64,000 nucleotides of DNA, from NCBI RefSeq assembly GCF_020400655.1, contig NZ_JAINRC010000024.1, forward strand, positions 55,908-119,907, in the 5' to 3' direction. This DNA is from Streptomyces spinosus (GTDB lineage: Bacteria; Actinomycetota; Actinomycetes; Streptomycetales; Streptomycetaceae). A model generated the notes under the pieces. It saw only the letters and a program-made list of their open reading frames with translations, made no database searches and had not been told where the DNA came from. Position numbers and translations under genes: made by a program. Below, one piece after another: positions 26,753-34,842 of the stretch (position 1 is its first letter; every line of letters begins with the position of its first letter).

Positions 26753-27919
26753 TCAGCCCTCCCGGCGTTCCGCCGCCGTCCGCAGCTCCTCGCGCAGCCG
26801 CGCGGGGCGCCATGCCTCCCTCAGCGCCCGCCGTACCAGGTCCGCCTGCGCGGGCGGGGCCAGTCCGGCGACCGGCGGATCGCTGTCCAGGTTGGTGGGG
26901 AAGGGGTAGCCCTCGGAGCTCGCGGCGATCACGTTGTCCAGCCACTCCTCGGACGCGCCCGCCGCCTTGCGCCGCAGCAGCACCGGGAACACCGCGTTGG
27001 TCACCGCCTCGCGGTCCACGCTCTCCATCGCGCGGCCGAACGCGGACGAGATCTGCAGCAGGTTGGCCGTGCGCCGGACGTCCGCCGTCCGGTTCGTGCC
27101 GGCGGCGTGGAAGAGCGCCGGGTTGAAGAAGACGGCGTCGCCCTTGTCGAGCGGGAGCTGCACGTGGTGGGCGGCGAAGTGGTCCCGGAACTCCGGGAGC
27201 CGCCAGGCCAGGTAGCCCGGCTCGTAGAGCTGGGAGTACGGCAGGTACAGCGTCGGCCCGGACTCCACCGGCATGGCGCAGTGGGCGACCGCGCCCTGGA
27301 GGGTGAGCGCGGGGGAGAGGCGGTGCACGTGCGCGGGGTAGGCGGCGGCCACCGCGTTGCTCAGGAAGCCCAGGTGGTAGTCCCGGTGCGGGGTCTGTCC
27401 GGCGCCGCCCGGATTGACGACGTTCACCTGGGAGGTGACCTGGTAGCCGGGGCCCAGCCAGGCCGTGGCGAGCAGCGCCAGGACGTCGTTGGCGTAGTAG
27501 CAGGCGAACGCCTCCGCGTCGTACAGGGCCGTCTTCTCCAGCGCGTTCCACACCCGGTCGTTGGCGCCCGGCGCGGCGAAGTGGTCGCCCGCGGTCGCTC
27601 CCGCGGCCCGCTGCTCGGCGATCAGCGCCTCGAACACCGCCGTGACCCGGTCGACGACGCCGGGCTCCGGGAAGGCAGCCCGGACCACGACGATCCCGGG
27701 GCCCTCGGCGAGCGCCCGCACCAGCTCGGCCCGCAGGGCGTGCCGGTCGCCGGCGGTCCGCAGCCGCTCGCCCTCGTACACGAGGACGTTCTCCACGACG
27801 GACGCGGCGTGCGGATAGCCGGCGGGGTCCGTGGTCCGCTCCACCAGGGCGCGGAACGCGCCGAGATCGCAGTCCTGTTCGGACAGCCAGGCGCGACCTG
27901 GCACGGCGGCGACGGACAT
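26753..27919 (-). CDS. Phytanoyl-CoA dioxygenase (PhyH) family Fe(II)/2-oxoglutarate enzyme
   Basis: This 388-aa cupin-fold oxygenase has the iron facial triad in QTPHRDYHLGF (His-x-Asp near 178-180) and a distal His in LFHAAGTNRT (near 270). The 2-oxoglutarate-binding Arg follows in DVRRT. It is first in a three-gene unit with an SDR and a Gfo/Idh dehydrogenase and divergent from a LacI regulator. An oxygenase in a polyol-type catabolic unit is unusual. It may hydroxylate or demethylate the substrate, which is inference. Confidence 0.8.
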   Translation of the reverse strand: MSVAAVPGRAWLSEQDCDLGAFRALVERTTDPAGYPHAASVVENVLVYEGERLRTAGDRHALRAELVRALAEGPGIVVVRAAFPEPGVVDRVTAVFEALIAEQRAAGATAGDHFAAPGANDRVWNALEKTALYDAEAFACYYANDVLALLATAWLGPGYQVTSQVNVVNPGGAGQTPHRDYHLGFLSNAVAAAYPAHVHRLSPALTLQGAVAHCAMPVESGPTLYLPYSQLYEPGYLAWRLPEFRDHFAAHHVQLPLDKGDAVFFNPALFHAAGTNRTADVRRTANLLQISSAFGRAMESVDREAVTNAVFPVLLRRKAAGASEEWLDNVIAASSEGYPFPTNLDSDPPVAGLAPPAQADLVRRALREAWRPARLREELRTAAERREG

Positions 27920-27964
27920 CGGTGTCCCTCTTTCGGTCTCGGCGGCGGCGCGGTCCTGTCATTG

Positions 27965-27976
27965 TTGTCAGTACAA
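27965..27976. promoter_or_regulatory. Candidate operator TTGT-CAGT-ACAA
   Basis: TTGT-N4-ACAA lies in the 110-bp region between the PhyH gene and the divergent LacI gene. On the minus strand it reads TTTGTACTGACA (27977-27966), almost the same as TTTGTACTTACA at 20443-20454 before the CUT2 operon. Confidence 0.5.
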
Positions 27977-28029
27977 ACCCCTCGAACAACCAGCACACGA
28001 CCATCAAAAACCCCTCAAGGAGACGGTCC

Positions 28030-29061
28030 ATGGGCCACCCGTTCCCGATCCGGGAGATCGCGCGTCAGGCCGGTCTCAGCGAGGCCACCGTGGACCGCGT
28101 GCTGAACGGCAGGGGAGGGGTGCGGGAGAGCACCGCGCGGGAGGTGCACCGGGCCATCGCCGATCTGGACCGCCAGCGCACCCAGGTCCGGCTGGTCGGC
28201 CGCACCTTCATGGTCGACATCGTCGCCCAGGCGCCCGAGCGGTTCACCACCGCCGTGCGCGCCGCCCTGGAGGCCGAACTGCCCGCCCTGCACCCGGCCG
28301 TGGTGCGCTCCCGCTTCCACTTCCGCGAGACCGGCCCCGCCCGCGAACTGGTCGGCACGCTCGACCGGATCGCCCGGCGCGGCTCGCAGGGCGTGATCCT
28401 CAAGGCGCCGGACGTCCCCGAGGTCACCGCGGCCGTCGGTCGGCTGACCGCCGCCGGAGTCCCGGTCGTCACCCTGGTCACCGACCTGCCGGCGAGCGGA
28501 CGCGTCGCCTACGTCGGCATCGACAACCGGGCGGCCGGGGCGACCGCCGCCTATCTGACGGGCCAGTGGCTCGGCGACCGGCCCGGCAACGTGCTCACCA
28601 GCCTCAGCAGCGGCTTCTTCCGCAACGAGGAGGAGCGCGAGATGGGCTTCCGCGGCGTCATGCGGGCCCTGCACCCGGAGCGGACGCTGGTCGAGATCGC
28701 CGAGGGTCAGGGCCTGGACGCCACGCAGTACGACCTGGTCCGCGCCGCCCTGGAACGCGACCCGGGGATCTTGGCGGTGTACTCCATCGGCGGCGGCAAC
28801 AACGCCACCCTGCGGGCCTTCGCCGACCTCGGCCGCGAGTGCGCCGTGTTCGTCGCGCACGACCTCGACCACGACAACACCCGGCTGCTGCGCGAGCACC
28901 GGCTGTCCGCCGTGCTCCACCACGATCTGCGGCACGACCTGCGCGAGGCCTGCCACGAGGTGATGCGCTTCCACGGCGCGCTGCCGCCGGCCGGGCCGGT
29001 GCTGCCGTCCGCGATCCAGGTGGTCACGCCGTACAACATGCCTACGACCCCGGCAGCGTGA
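28030..29061 (+). CDS. LacI-family regulator
   Basis: This 343-aa protein has an N-terminal HTH (PIREIARQAGLSEATVDRVLNG, about 4-25). An RbsB-like effector domain follows, typical of LacI proteins next to inositol or rhamnose genes. AAGGAG precedes the ATG at 28030 by 7 nt; the longer frame from 27922 is rejected as it would start only 2 nt from the divergent gene's start. It is divergent from the PhyH unit, its probable target. Its 3' end overlaps the convergent Gfo/Idh gene by 20 bp. Confidence 0.87.
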   Translation: MGHPFPIREIARQAGLSEATVDRVLNGRGGVRESTAREVHRAIADLDRQRTQVRLVGRTFMVDIVAQAPERFTTAVRAALEAELPALHPAVVRSRFHFRETGPARELVGTLDRIARRGSQGVILKAPDVPEVTAAVGRLTAAGVPVVTLVTDLPASGRVAYVGIDNRAAGATAAYLTGQWLGDRPGNVLTSLSSGFFRNEEEREMGFRGVMRALHPERTLVEIAEGQGLDATQYDLVRAALERDPGILAVYSIGGGNNATLRAFADLGRECAVFVAHDLDHDNTRLLREHRLSAVLHHDLRHDLREACHEVMRFHGALPPAGPVLPSAIQVVTPYNMPTTPAA

Positions 29062-30202
29062 CCCACGCCCCGCTCGCGGCCGACTCCGCCATCGCGTCCA
29101 GCACGGTCGCGCTGTACACCGCGTCCGCGAGCGTGGTGCCATGCGGGGTGCCCTCGGCGATGGAGCGGACGAAGCGGTAGGCCTCGATCACCTTCAGGTC
29201 GTCGTAGCCCATCGCGTTGGCCGCGCCCGGCTGGAACGCGGCGAACTCGCCGGCACCCGGGCCGACGTACACCGTGCTCACCGGCTGGTCCTGGTACGTC
29301 GTGCCCCGGCTCACCCTCAGCTCGTTCATCCGGCGGAAGTCCCAGAACACCGCGCCGCGGGTGCCGTGCACCTCGAAGCCGTAGTTGTTCTGCTCGCCGA
29401 CCGAGACCCGGCAGGCCTCCAGGACGCCCCGGGCCCCGGAGGCGAAGCGGAGCAGGCAGCTGACGTAGTCCTCGTTCTCGACCGGACCCGGCTCGCCGCC
29501 GGCGGCCAGGGCGTGGCCGGCCGTCGCGCCGCTCGGACGGGCGCGCTCCGGGACGAAGACCGCGGTGTCCGCGGTGAGCGAGGCGATGTCGCCGAGGAGG
29601 AAGCGGGCCAGGTCGGCGCCGTGCGAGGCGAGGTCGCCGAGCACCCCACTGCCGCCGCGCTCGCGCTCGTAACGCCAGGTCAGGGCGCCGTCCGGATGGG
29701 CCGCGTAGTCGCTGAAGAGGCGGATGCGGACATGGGTGGGCGTGCCGATCCCACCGGAGGCGATCAGCTCGCGGGCGGCCTCGACGGCGGGCGCGTTGCG
29801 GTAGTTGAAGCCGACCGTGCCCTGCACGCCGGCCTGGGCGACGGCATCGGCGACCGCGCGGGCGTCCCCGGCGGTCAGGCCCACCGGCTTCTCGATCCAC
29901 AGGTGCTTGCCGGCCTCGGCCATCGCCACGCCGATCTCCCGGTGCAGGAAGTTCGGCGCGGTGACGCTCACCGCCCGCACGCGCGGGTCGGCGGCCACCT
30001 CACGCCAGTCCCGGGTCGCCGAGGCGAACCCGAACCGCTCGGCGGCCTCCTCCGCCCGCCCCGGCACCTCCTCGGCGACCGTGACCAGCCTGGGCCGCAG
30101 CGACAACCGGGGGTAGTGGTGCGGGAGACGGGCGTACGCCTGGGTGTGCACCCGGCCCATCCAGCCGAACCCGATGACGGCGACCCCGAGCGCGTCCACC
30201 AT
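29042..30202 (-). CDS. Second Gfo/Idh/MocA dehydrogenase
   Basis: This 386-aa NAD-dependent oxidoreductase has the Rossmann motif GFGWMG (about 9-14), the EKP motif WIEKPVG and the conserved SHGADLARF segment. GAGGAAGAGGGG lies just before the ATG at 30202. It is divergent from the LacI gene at 30331. It shares the TTTGTNCNNACA motif (30263-30274) with the other promoters of this locus. It probably completes the polyol pathway or handles a stereoisomer. Confidence 0.85.
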   Translation of the reverse strand: MVDALGVAVIGFGWMGRVHTQAYARLPHHYPRLSLRPRLVTVAEEVPGRAEEAAERFGFASATRDWREVAADPRVRAVSVTAPNFLHREIGVAMAEAGKHLWIEKPVGLTAGDARAVADAVAQAGVQGTVGFNYRNAPAVEAARELIASGGIGTPTHVRIRLFSDYAAHPDGALTWRYERERGGSGVLGDLASHGADLARFLLGDIASLTADTAVFVPERARPSGATAGHALAAGGEPGPVENEDYVSCLLRFASGARGVLEACRVSVGEQNNYGFEVHGTRGAVFWDFRRMNELRVSRGTTYQDQPVSTVYVGPGAGEFAAFQPGAANAMGYDDLKVIEAYRFVRSIAEGTPHGTTLADAVYSATVLDAMAESAASGAWVTLPGS

Positions 30203-30231
30203 GACAGCCCCTCTTCCTCGGCACCGGCGGT

Positions 30232-30243
30232 TGGACCGGTCCA
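30232..30243. promoter_or_regulatory. Candidate LacI operator TGGACCGGTCCA
   Basis: A perfect 12-bp palindrome lies 30 nt upstream of the divergent Gfo/Idh start. A near copy (TGGAACGGTCCA) is at 30315-30326. Confidence 0.65.
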
Positions 30244-30283
30244 GATGCGATCCGTGGCCACCTTTGTTCGGACATGACCAGCG

Positions 30284-30299
30284 TGTCAACCCTTTGACA
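30284..30299. promoter_or_regulatory. Back-to-back -35 boxes TGTCAA-CCCT-TTGACA
   Basis: A perfect 6-bp inverted repeat carries a consensus TTGACA facing each way, in the Gfo/Idh-LacI intergenic region. Clear -10 boxes were not found. Confidence 0.45.
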
Positions 30300-30314
30300 G
30301 CGCGGCACGGCGCG

Positions 30315-30326
30315 TGGAACGGTCCA
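30315..30326. promoter_or_regulatory. Candidate LacI operator TGGAACGGTCCA
   Basis: This near-palindromic copy of the site at 30232-30243 ends 4 nt before the LacI start codon and replaces a normal ribosome binding site. That placement would suit autoregulation. Confidence 0.6.
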
Positions 30327-30330
30327 CCCC

Positions 30331-31338
30331 ATGAGACCGCCGACGATCCGTGACGTGGCCGAACGGGCGGGCGTGTCGAAGTCGCTCGTCTCGCTGGTGC
30401 TGCGCGGCTCCGGTCCGGTGCGCCCCGAGAAGCGGGAGGTGGTGCTGCGGGCCGTACGCGAGCTGGGCTACCGGCCGAACGCGGCGGCCCGCAGCCTCAG
30501 CGAACGGCGCACCCGCACCATCGGCGTCCTCCTGGACGACCTGCGCAACCCCTGGTTCGTGGAACTGCTCGACGGGCTCAACTCCCCGCTGCACGCGGCC
30601 GGTCTGCACATGATCCTCGCCGACGCCCGCCTGGGCCGGCGGATGGGCCACGACCTCGCCGAGCCCTTCCTGGACCTGGGCGTCGACGGACTGGTGGTGG
30701 TCGGCACGGTCCCGGACGCGGTCGGCCTCGGCGCGCTCGCGCCGCGGATGCCGGTGGTCGTGGCGGGCGCGCGCGAGGCGCAGCCGCCGGGCGTGGACGT
30801 CGTCGCCGGGGACGACGAGCGGGGCGCCCGGCTCGCCACCGAGCACCTGCTCGGGCTCGGCCACCGCCGCATCGCGCACCTGGCCGGCCACGGCGCCGTC
30901 GGCGCGCTGCGCCGGCGGGGCTTCGAGGAGGCGATGCGGGCGCACGGCGCCGAACCGCTCGTCGAACCCGGCGACCTGACCGAGGAGGGCGGCTACCGCG
31001 GGACCGTCCGCCTGCTCAGCCGCCGCGAGCGGCCCACCGCGCTCTTCGCCGTCAACGACATGGCCGCGGTGGGCGCGCTGTCGGCGGCCGGCGAACTGGG
31101 GGTGCGGGTGCCCGCCGAGCTGTCGGTGACCGGGTACGACAACACCGGCGTCTCCCGGCTGCGGCACCTCTGGCTGACCACCGTCGACACCGCTCCGCAC
31201 GAGGTGGGCCGGCGCGCCGCCCGCTGTCTGCTGGACCGCTTCGAGCGACCCGGCGGCGAGGGGCGGGTGCGGCTGGCCGCGCCGACGCTGGAGGTCCGGG
31301 GGACGACGGGGCCGCCCGGGGACGGCCTCACGGGCTGA
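30331..31338 (+). CDS. LacI-family regulator
   Basis: This 335-aa protein has the classical HTH (TIRDVAERAGVSKSLVSLVLRG, about 5-26) and hinge (RPNAAARSL). A LacI/PurR-type effector domain ends with GYDNTGVS and a final strand. No strong ribosome binding site precedes the ATG; a palindromic operator occupies that spot. It is divergent from the second Gfo/Idh gene, its likely target. Confidence 0.87.
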   Translation: MRPPTIRDVAERAGVSKSLVSLVLRGSGPVRPEKREVVLRAVRELGYRPNAAARSLSERRTRTIGVLLDDLRNPWFVELLDGLNSPLHAAGLHMILADARLGRRMGHDLAEPFLDLGVDGLVVVGTVPDAVGLGALAPRMPVVVAGAREAQPPGVDVVAGDDERGARLATEHLLGLGHRRIAHLAGHGAVGALRRRGFEEAMRAHGAEPLVEPGDLTEEGGYRGTVRLLSRRERPTALFAVNDMAAVGALSAAGELGVRVPAELSVTGYDNTGVSRLRHLWLTTVDTAPHEVGRRAARCLLDRFERPGGEGRVRLAAPTLEVRGTTGPPGDGLTG

Positions 31339-31362
31339 CCGGCCGCGCGTCGGCGGACGGCC

Positions 31363-31707
31363 TCACAGGTTGATCGCGTAGGCCTTGCGCAGCGTCTCGT
31401 GCACGGTCCACGTCGTACGGTCTCCCGCGCGCAGCACCGCCATGTCGCCGGGCCCCACCCGCAGCGTCGGCCCGTCCTCGACCTCGATGGTCGCCGAGCC
31501 GCTGATCACCACGAACATCTCGTCCGCCTCCGTGTCCGTGACCACTCCCGGCGTGATCTGCCAGATCCCGCGGAGCTGCCTGCCGTCCGCCGACTCCCAC
31601 ACCACCTTCCCCGTCACCTCGGGGTTCCCGGCCACGATCCGCCCCGGGTCCAGGGGTTCGGGTGCGAGGCCGGCGTCGGGGATGTGGAGCGCGAAGCTGT
31701 GCGTCAT
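31363..31707 (-). CDS. Small cupin-domain protein
   Basis: This 114-aa single cupin barrel has GxxxTxxEADEMFVVISGSATIE-type motif 1 (about 56-78) and a shorter motif 2 (GDMAVLRAG). It resembles ureidoglycine-aminohydrolase-like small cupins of unknown substrate. The usual motif-1 His pair is not obvious, so metal binding is uncertain. GAGAGGG precedes the ATG. It ends 24 nt from the LacI stop. Confidence 0.75.
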   Translation of the reverse strand: MTHSFALHIPDAGLAPEPLDPGRIVAGNPEVTGKVVWESADGRQLRGIWQITPGVVTDTEADEMFVVISGSATIEVEDGPTLRVGPGDMAVLRAGDRTTWTVHETLRKAYAINL

Positions 31708-31837
31708 GCGGCCGACCCTCTCCGGTGCGCACGCCGCGCCGCCATGGACAGGGTGTGGGGCATCGGGCCTGGTCGGAGGACACTTCGTCGGGGAGCGCCG
31801 GCTGGCGGGGGCGCGGGGCACGGGTGATCGTGGGGAC

Positions 31838-32353
31838 ATGGCTGACTCCACGGCGGCCGGCCCGGCGCCGCCCCGGCAGCACGACACACGGGAGATCGTG
31901 CTGTTCGGCGGAGTGTACGGCGCCGTCCTCGCCAGCTCGATGGTCGCGGCGCTCACCCAGTACGGGCACACGTCCGCCGACGTCCGCGGCTACGACGCCG
32001 CGTGGGTGCTGGTGACCGCGTGCGCCTCCGCCCTCGCCCACGGGTACGCCCACTACATCGCCGAGCGCACCCCGCACGGCCGGTGGGACGTCCTGCTCGC
32101 CATGCGCAACGAGTGGCCGCTGGTCACGGCCGTGCTGCCGACGGTCTTCCTGCTCGCGGGCGCGCGCTGGGGGTGGTGGCCCGCCAAGGGCGTCGAGTAC
32201 GCGGCGTTCGTCCTCAACACCGTGATCCTCTTCGGCATCGGCCTCGTCACCGCCCGCTGGACGGCGCGCCGCTGGCCGACCGCCGTCCTCATGGGACTCG
32301 GGGACGCCTGCCTGGGGGTCGTGGTGGTGGTGGCGAACGCGGTCATCAAGTAG
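31838..32353 (+). CDS. Hypothetical four-helix membrane protein
   Basis: This 171-aa protein has a hydrophilic N-terminus (1-22) and four predicted transmembrane helices (about 25-45, 57-75, 95-115, 120-165). A histidine cluster (HGYAHYIAERTPHG) lies between helices two and three. It lies tail-to-tail with the TetR gene and divergent from the cupin gene. No family function is recognised. Only a weak GTGGGG ribosome binding site is seen. Confidence 0.7.
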   Translation: MADSTAAGPAPPRQHDTREIVLFGGVYGAVLASSMVAALTQYGHTSADVRGYDAAWVLVTACASALAHGYAHYIAERTPHGRWDVLLAMRNEWPLVTAVLPTVFLLAGARWGWWPAKGVEYAAFVLNTVILFGIGLVTARWTARRWPTAVLMGLGDACLGVVVVVANAVIK

Positions 32354-32381
32354 GGGCGGGCGGCCCGGGGACCGGCGGGCT

Positions 32382-32960
32382 TCAGCGGGACGCGCGCACT
32401 CCGTCCAGCGCGATGGCGAGGACCCGGTCGCGCTGGGCGTCGTCCTCGAACGCCGTCGCGGTGATCCCGGCGACCATCCGCAGCAGATCGCCGAAGTCCA
32501 TGTCCGCCCGGGCGACGCCGGCCCGCTGTGCGCGCTCCAGCAGGGGGCCGCCGGCCGCGTACATCGAGTCGCGGCAGGACTGGAAGATGCCGGACTCGCC
32601 GTCGAGGGCCTCGCGCACGGCGCGCTTGGTGACCATGTACCCGGCGAACCGGTTGAGCCAGGCCGTCAGCGCCTCCCACGGTTCCCGGCCCGCCAGCTCC
32701 ACGGCCGCCCGGCACAGGGCGTTGACCTCGTCGGCGTAGACGCTCTCGAACAGGTCGCGGCGGGTCGGGAAGTTCCGGTACAGGGTGCCGATGCCGACCC
32801 CCGCCCGGCGGGCGATGTCCTCCAGGGAGGCGTCGGCGCCGTGCTCCGCGAACGCCTCGCGGGCGGCGTCGAGCAGGGCGTCGTAGTTGCGGGCGGCGTC
32901 CTTACGGTGCGGCCGGCGGGCCGCCACGATCTCGCCGACGGGGAACGGCGTGGCCGTCAC
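32382..32960 (-). CDS. TetR-family repressor of the adjacent MFS pump
   Basis: This 192-aa protein has the TetR HTH (ASLEDIARRAGVGIGTLYRNFPTRRDLFESVY, about 43-74) and an all-helical ligand domain. The GTG at 32960 has GGGAGG upstream. It is divergent from an MFS efflux gene across 240 bp containing two GGAGG-N4-CCTCC palindromes. This is the classical layout for repression of an efflux pump relieved by its substrate. Confidence 0.88.
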   Translation of the reverse strand: MTATPFPVGEIVAARRPHRKDAARNYDALLDAAREAFAEHGADASLEDIARRAGVGIGTLYRNFPTRRDLFESVYADEVNALCRAAVELAGREPWEALTAWLNRFAGYMVTKRAVREALDGESGIFQSCRDSMYAAGGPLLERAQRAGVARADMDFGDLLRMVAGITATAFEDDAQRDRVLAIALDGVRASR

Positions 32961-32991
32961 TGCTGCCTCCCGGGAGGGAATCGACTGGAAC

Positions 32992-33031
32992 CGGAGGTCT
33001 ACCTCCGCTACAGTGGAGGCATACCTCCACT
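32992..33031. promoter_or_regulatory. Tandem TetR operators
   Basis: CGGAGGT-CT-ACCTCCG (32992-33007) and AGTGGAGG-CATA-CCTCCACT (33012-33031) share the core GGAGG-N4-CCTCC. Their centres are 22 bp apart, about two helical turns, on one face of the DNA. Confidence 0.85.
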
Positions 33032-33200
33032 TTAACAGTGCGAGGTCGGCTCCGCCGTGGCCGGACGCGGCCCGCGGGGCCGCCTCCTGTCCTTCCCGTG
33101 GCGCGGCCGCACGACCGCGCCCCCGGTATCCGGCTCACCCGGCAATGCCCTCCCTGTCCTCGTTCTCCCTCCGCATCCCTGATTCCGGAGAGGCTTCCTC

Positions 33201-34631
33201 ATGCCCCGCGCGTCCACTCGCCTCACCTTCGCGGTCCTCGCGACCGGTGCCGGCGTGTTCTCCATGCTCCAGTCGCTGATCGCGCCGGCCCTGCCGACCG
33301 TCCAGCACGCCCTGCTCACCTCGCAGTCCACCGCGACCTGGGTGATGACGGCCTATCTGCTGTCCGCCTCGGTCTTCACCCCGATCCTCGGCCGGATCGG
33401 CGACCTCGTCGGCAAGAAGCGGACCCTCGTCGCCGTCCTGCTGGCCGTCCTCGCGGGCTGTCTCGTCGCCGCGCTGGCCCCGAACATCGGCGTGCTCATC
33501 ATCGCCCGGGTCGTCCAGGGCGTCGGCGGCGCCCTGTTCCCGCTCTCCTTCGGCATCATCCGGGACGAGTTCGCCCCCGGCGAGGTCAGCGGCAGCATCA
33601 GCAACCTCTCCGCCGTGATCGCCGCCGGCGGCGGGGTCGGCATCGTGGCCGCCGGCCCGATCGTGTCCGCGCTCGACTACCGCTGGCTGTTCTGGATCCC
33701 GGTGGCGATCGTCGCCGCGACGGTCCTGATCGCGCTGCGCTACGTCCCCGAGTCGCCCAAGCGGGCCGAGGGGAAGGTCAGTTGGAGCGGGGCCGTGCTG
33801 CTGTCCGGCTGGCTGGTGGCCCTGCTGCTGCCGCTGAGCCAGGCCGGCCAGTGGGGCTGGGGCTCGGCGAAGGTGCTCGGTCTGTTCGCCGCCGCCGTCG
33901 TGCTGTTCGGCGTGTGGCTGGCGACCGAGGCCCGCTCGCGGTCCCCGCTCATCGATCTGCGGGTGCTGCGGCTGCCCGCGGTGTGGACGACCAACGCGGC
34001 CGCGCTGCTGTTCGGCGCCGGCATGTACTCCATCTGGTCCTTCCTGCCGGGCTTCGTCCAGACGCCGTCCGCGGCCGGCTACGGCTTCGGCGCCAGCGTC
34101 ACCGCGTCCGGTCTGCTCATGCTGCCGATGCTGGTCGCGATGTTCCTCTCCGGGGTCCTGTCCGGCCGTCTGGAGCCCCGTGTCGGCGCGAAGGCCCTGC
34201 TCACCGCGGGTGCCGGGCTCGGCGCGCTGGCCTGCGGCCTCCTGACCCTGTGGCATGACGAGCAGTGGCAGGTGGCCGTCGTCTCGGGCCTGTTCGGCCT
34301 CGGCATCGGACTCGCCTTCGCCTCGATGGCGAACCTGATCGTGGGCAGCGTGCCGGCCGAGCAGACCGGCGCCGCGACCGGCATGAACGCCAACATCCGC
34401 ACCATCGGCGGCTCGGTCGGCGCCGCGCTCACCAGCGTCCTGGTCACCGGCCGGCTCCAGCCCTCGGGCCTGCCCTACGCCTCCGGCTACACCCACGCCT
34501 GGGCCCTGCTCGCCGTCCTCTGCCTGGCCGCGACCGGAGCCGCCCTCCTCGTCCCGGTCCACCGCACCCGCCGCCCGGCCGCCCCCGAAGTCGTACCGGG
34601 GCCGACACGGGCACCCGCTCAGGTGCGGTAG
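33201..34631 (+). CDS. MFS efflux transporter, DHA2 (EmrB/QacA) 14-TM family
   Basis: This 476-aa protein has 14 predicted helices. It carries motif A-like GRIGDLVGKKRTL (about 65-77), the DHA2 segment ARVVQGVGGALFPLSFGIIRD (107-127), and GAATGMNANIRTIGGSVG late in the chain. It is a proton-driven drug exporter paired with the divergent TetR repressor. The substrate is unknown. The stop lies 46 nt before tRNA-Pro. Confidence 0.9.
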   Translation: MPRASTRLTFAVLATGAGVFSMLQSLIAPALPTVQHALLTSQSTATWVMTAYLLSASVFTPILGRIGDLVGKKRTLVAVLLAVLAGCLVAALAPNIGVLIIARVVQGVGGALFPLSFGIIRDEFAPGEVSGSISNLSAVIAAGGGVGIVAAGPIVSALDYRWLFWIPVAIVAATVLIALRYVPESPKRAEGKVSWSGAVLLSGWLVALLLPLSQAGQWGWGSAKVLGLFAAAVVLFGVWLATEARSRSPLIDLRVLRLPAVWTTNAAALLFGAGMYSIWSFLPGFVQTPSAAGYGFGASVTASGLLMLPMLVAMFLSGVLSGRLEPRVGAKALLTAGAGLGALACGLLTLWHDEQWQVAVVSGLFGLGIGLAFASMANLIVGSVPAEQTGAATGMNANIRTIGGSVGAALTSVLVTGRLQPSGLPYASGYTHAWALLAVLCLAATGAALLVPVHRTRRPAAPEVVPGPTRAPAQVR

Positions 34632-34676
34632 GGTTGACCTGCGTGATCACGCGGAACGCTCCGCGTGAGACCGCGG

Positions 34677-34750
<74 letters not shown>

Positions 34751-34767
34751 CTCGTGAGAGTCGTCGC

Positions 34768-34803
34768 CAGGGCCGGTTCCGGAGCCATCCGGAACCGGCC
34801 CTG
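34768..34803 (+). terminator. Intrinsic terminator of second tRNA-Pro
   Basis: The same 15-bp stem and AGCCAT loop as at 157-192. Confidence 0.85.
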
Positions 34804-34842
34804 TGCCGTGCCCGGGGACCGGACGGCCCGGATCGCGGCGGT

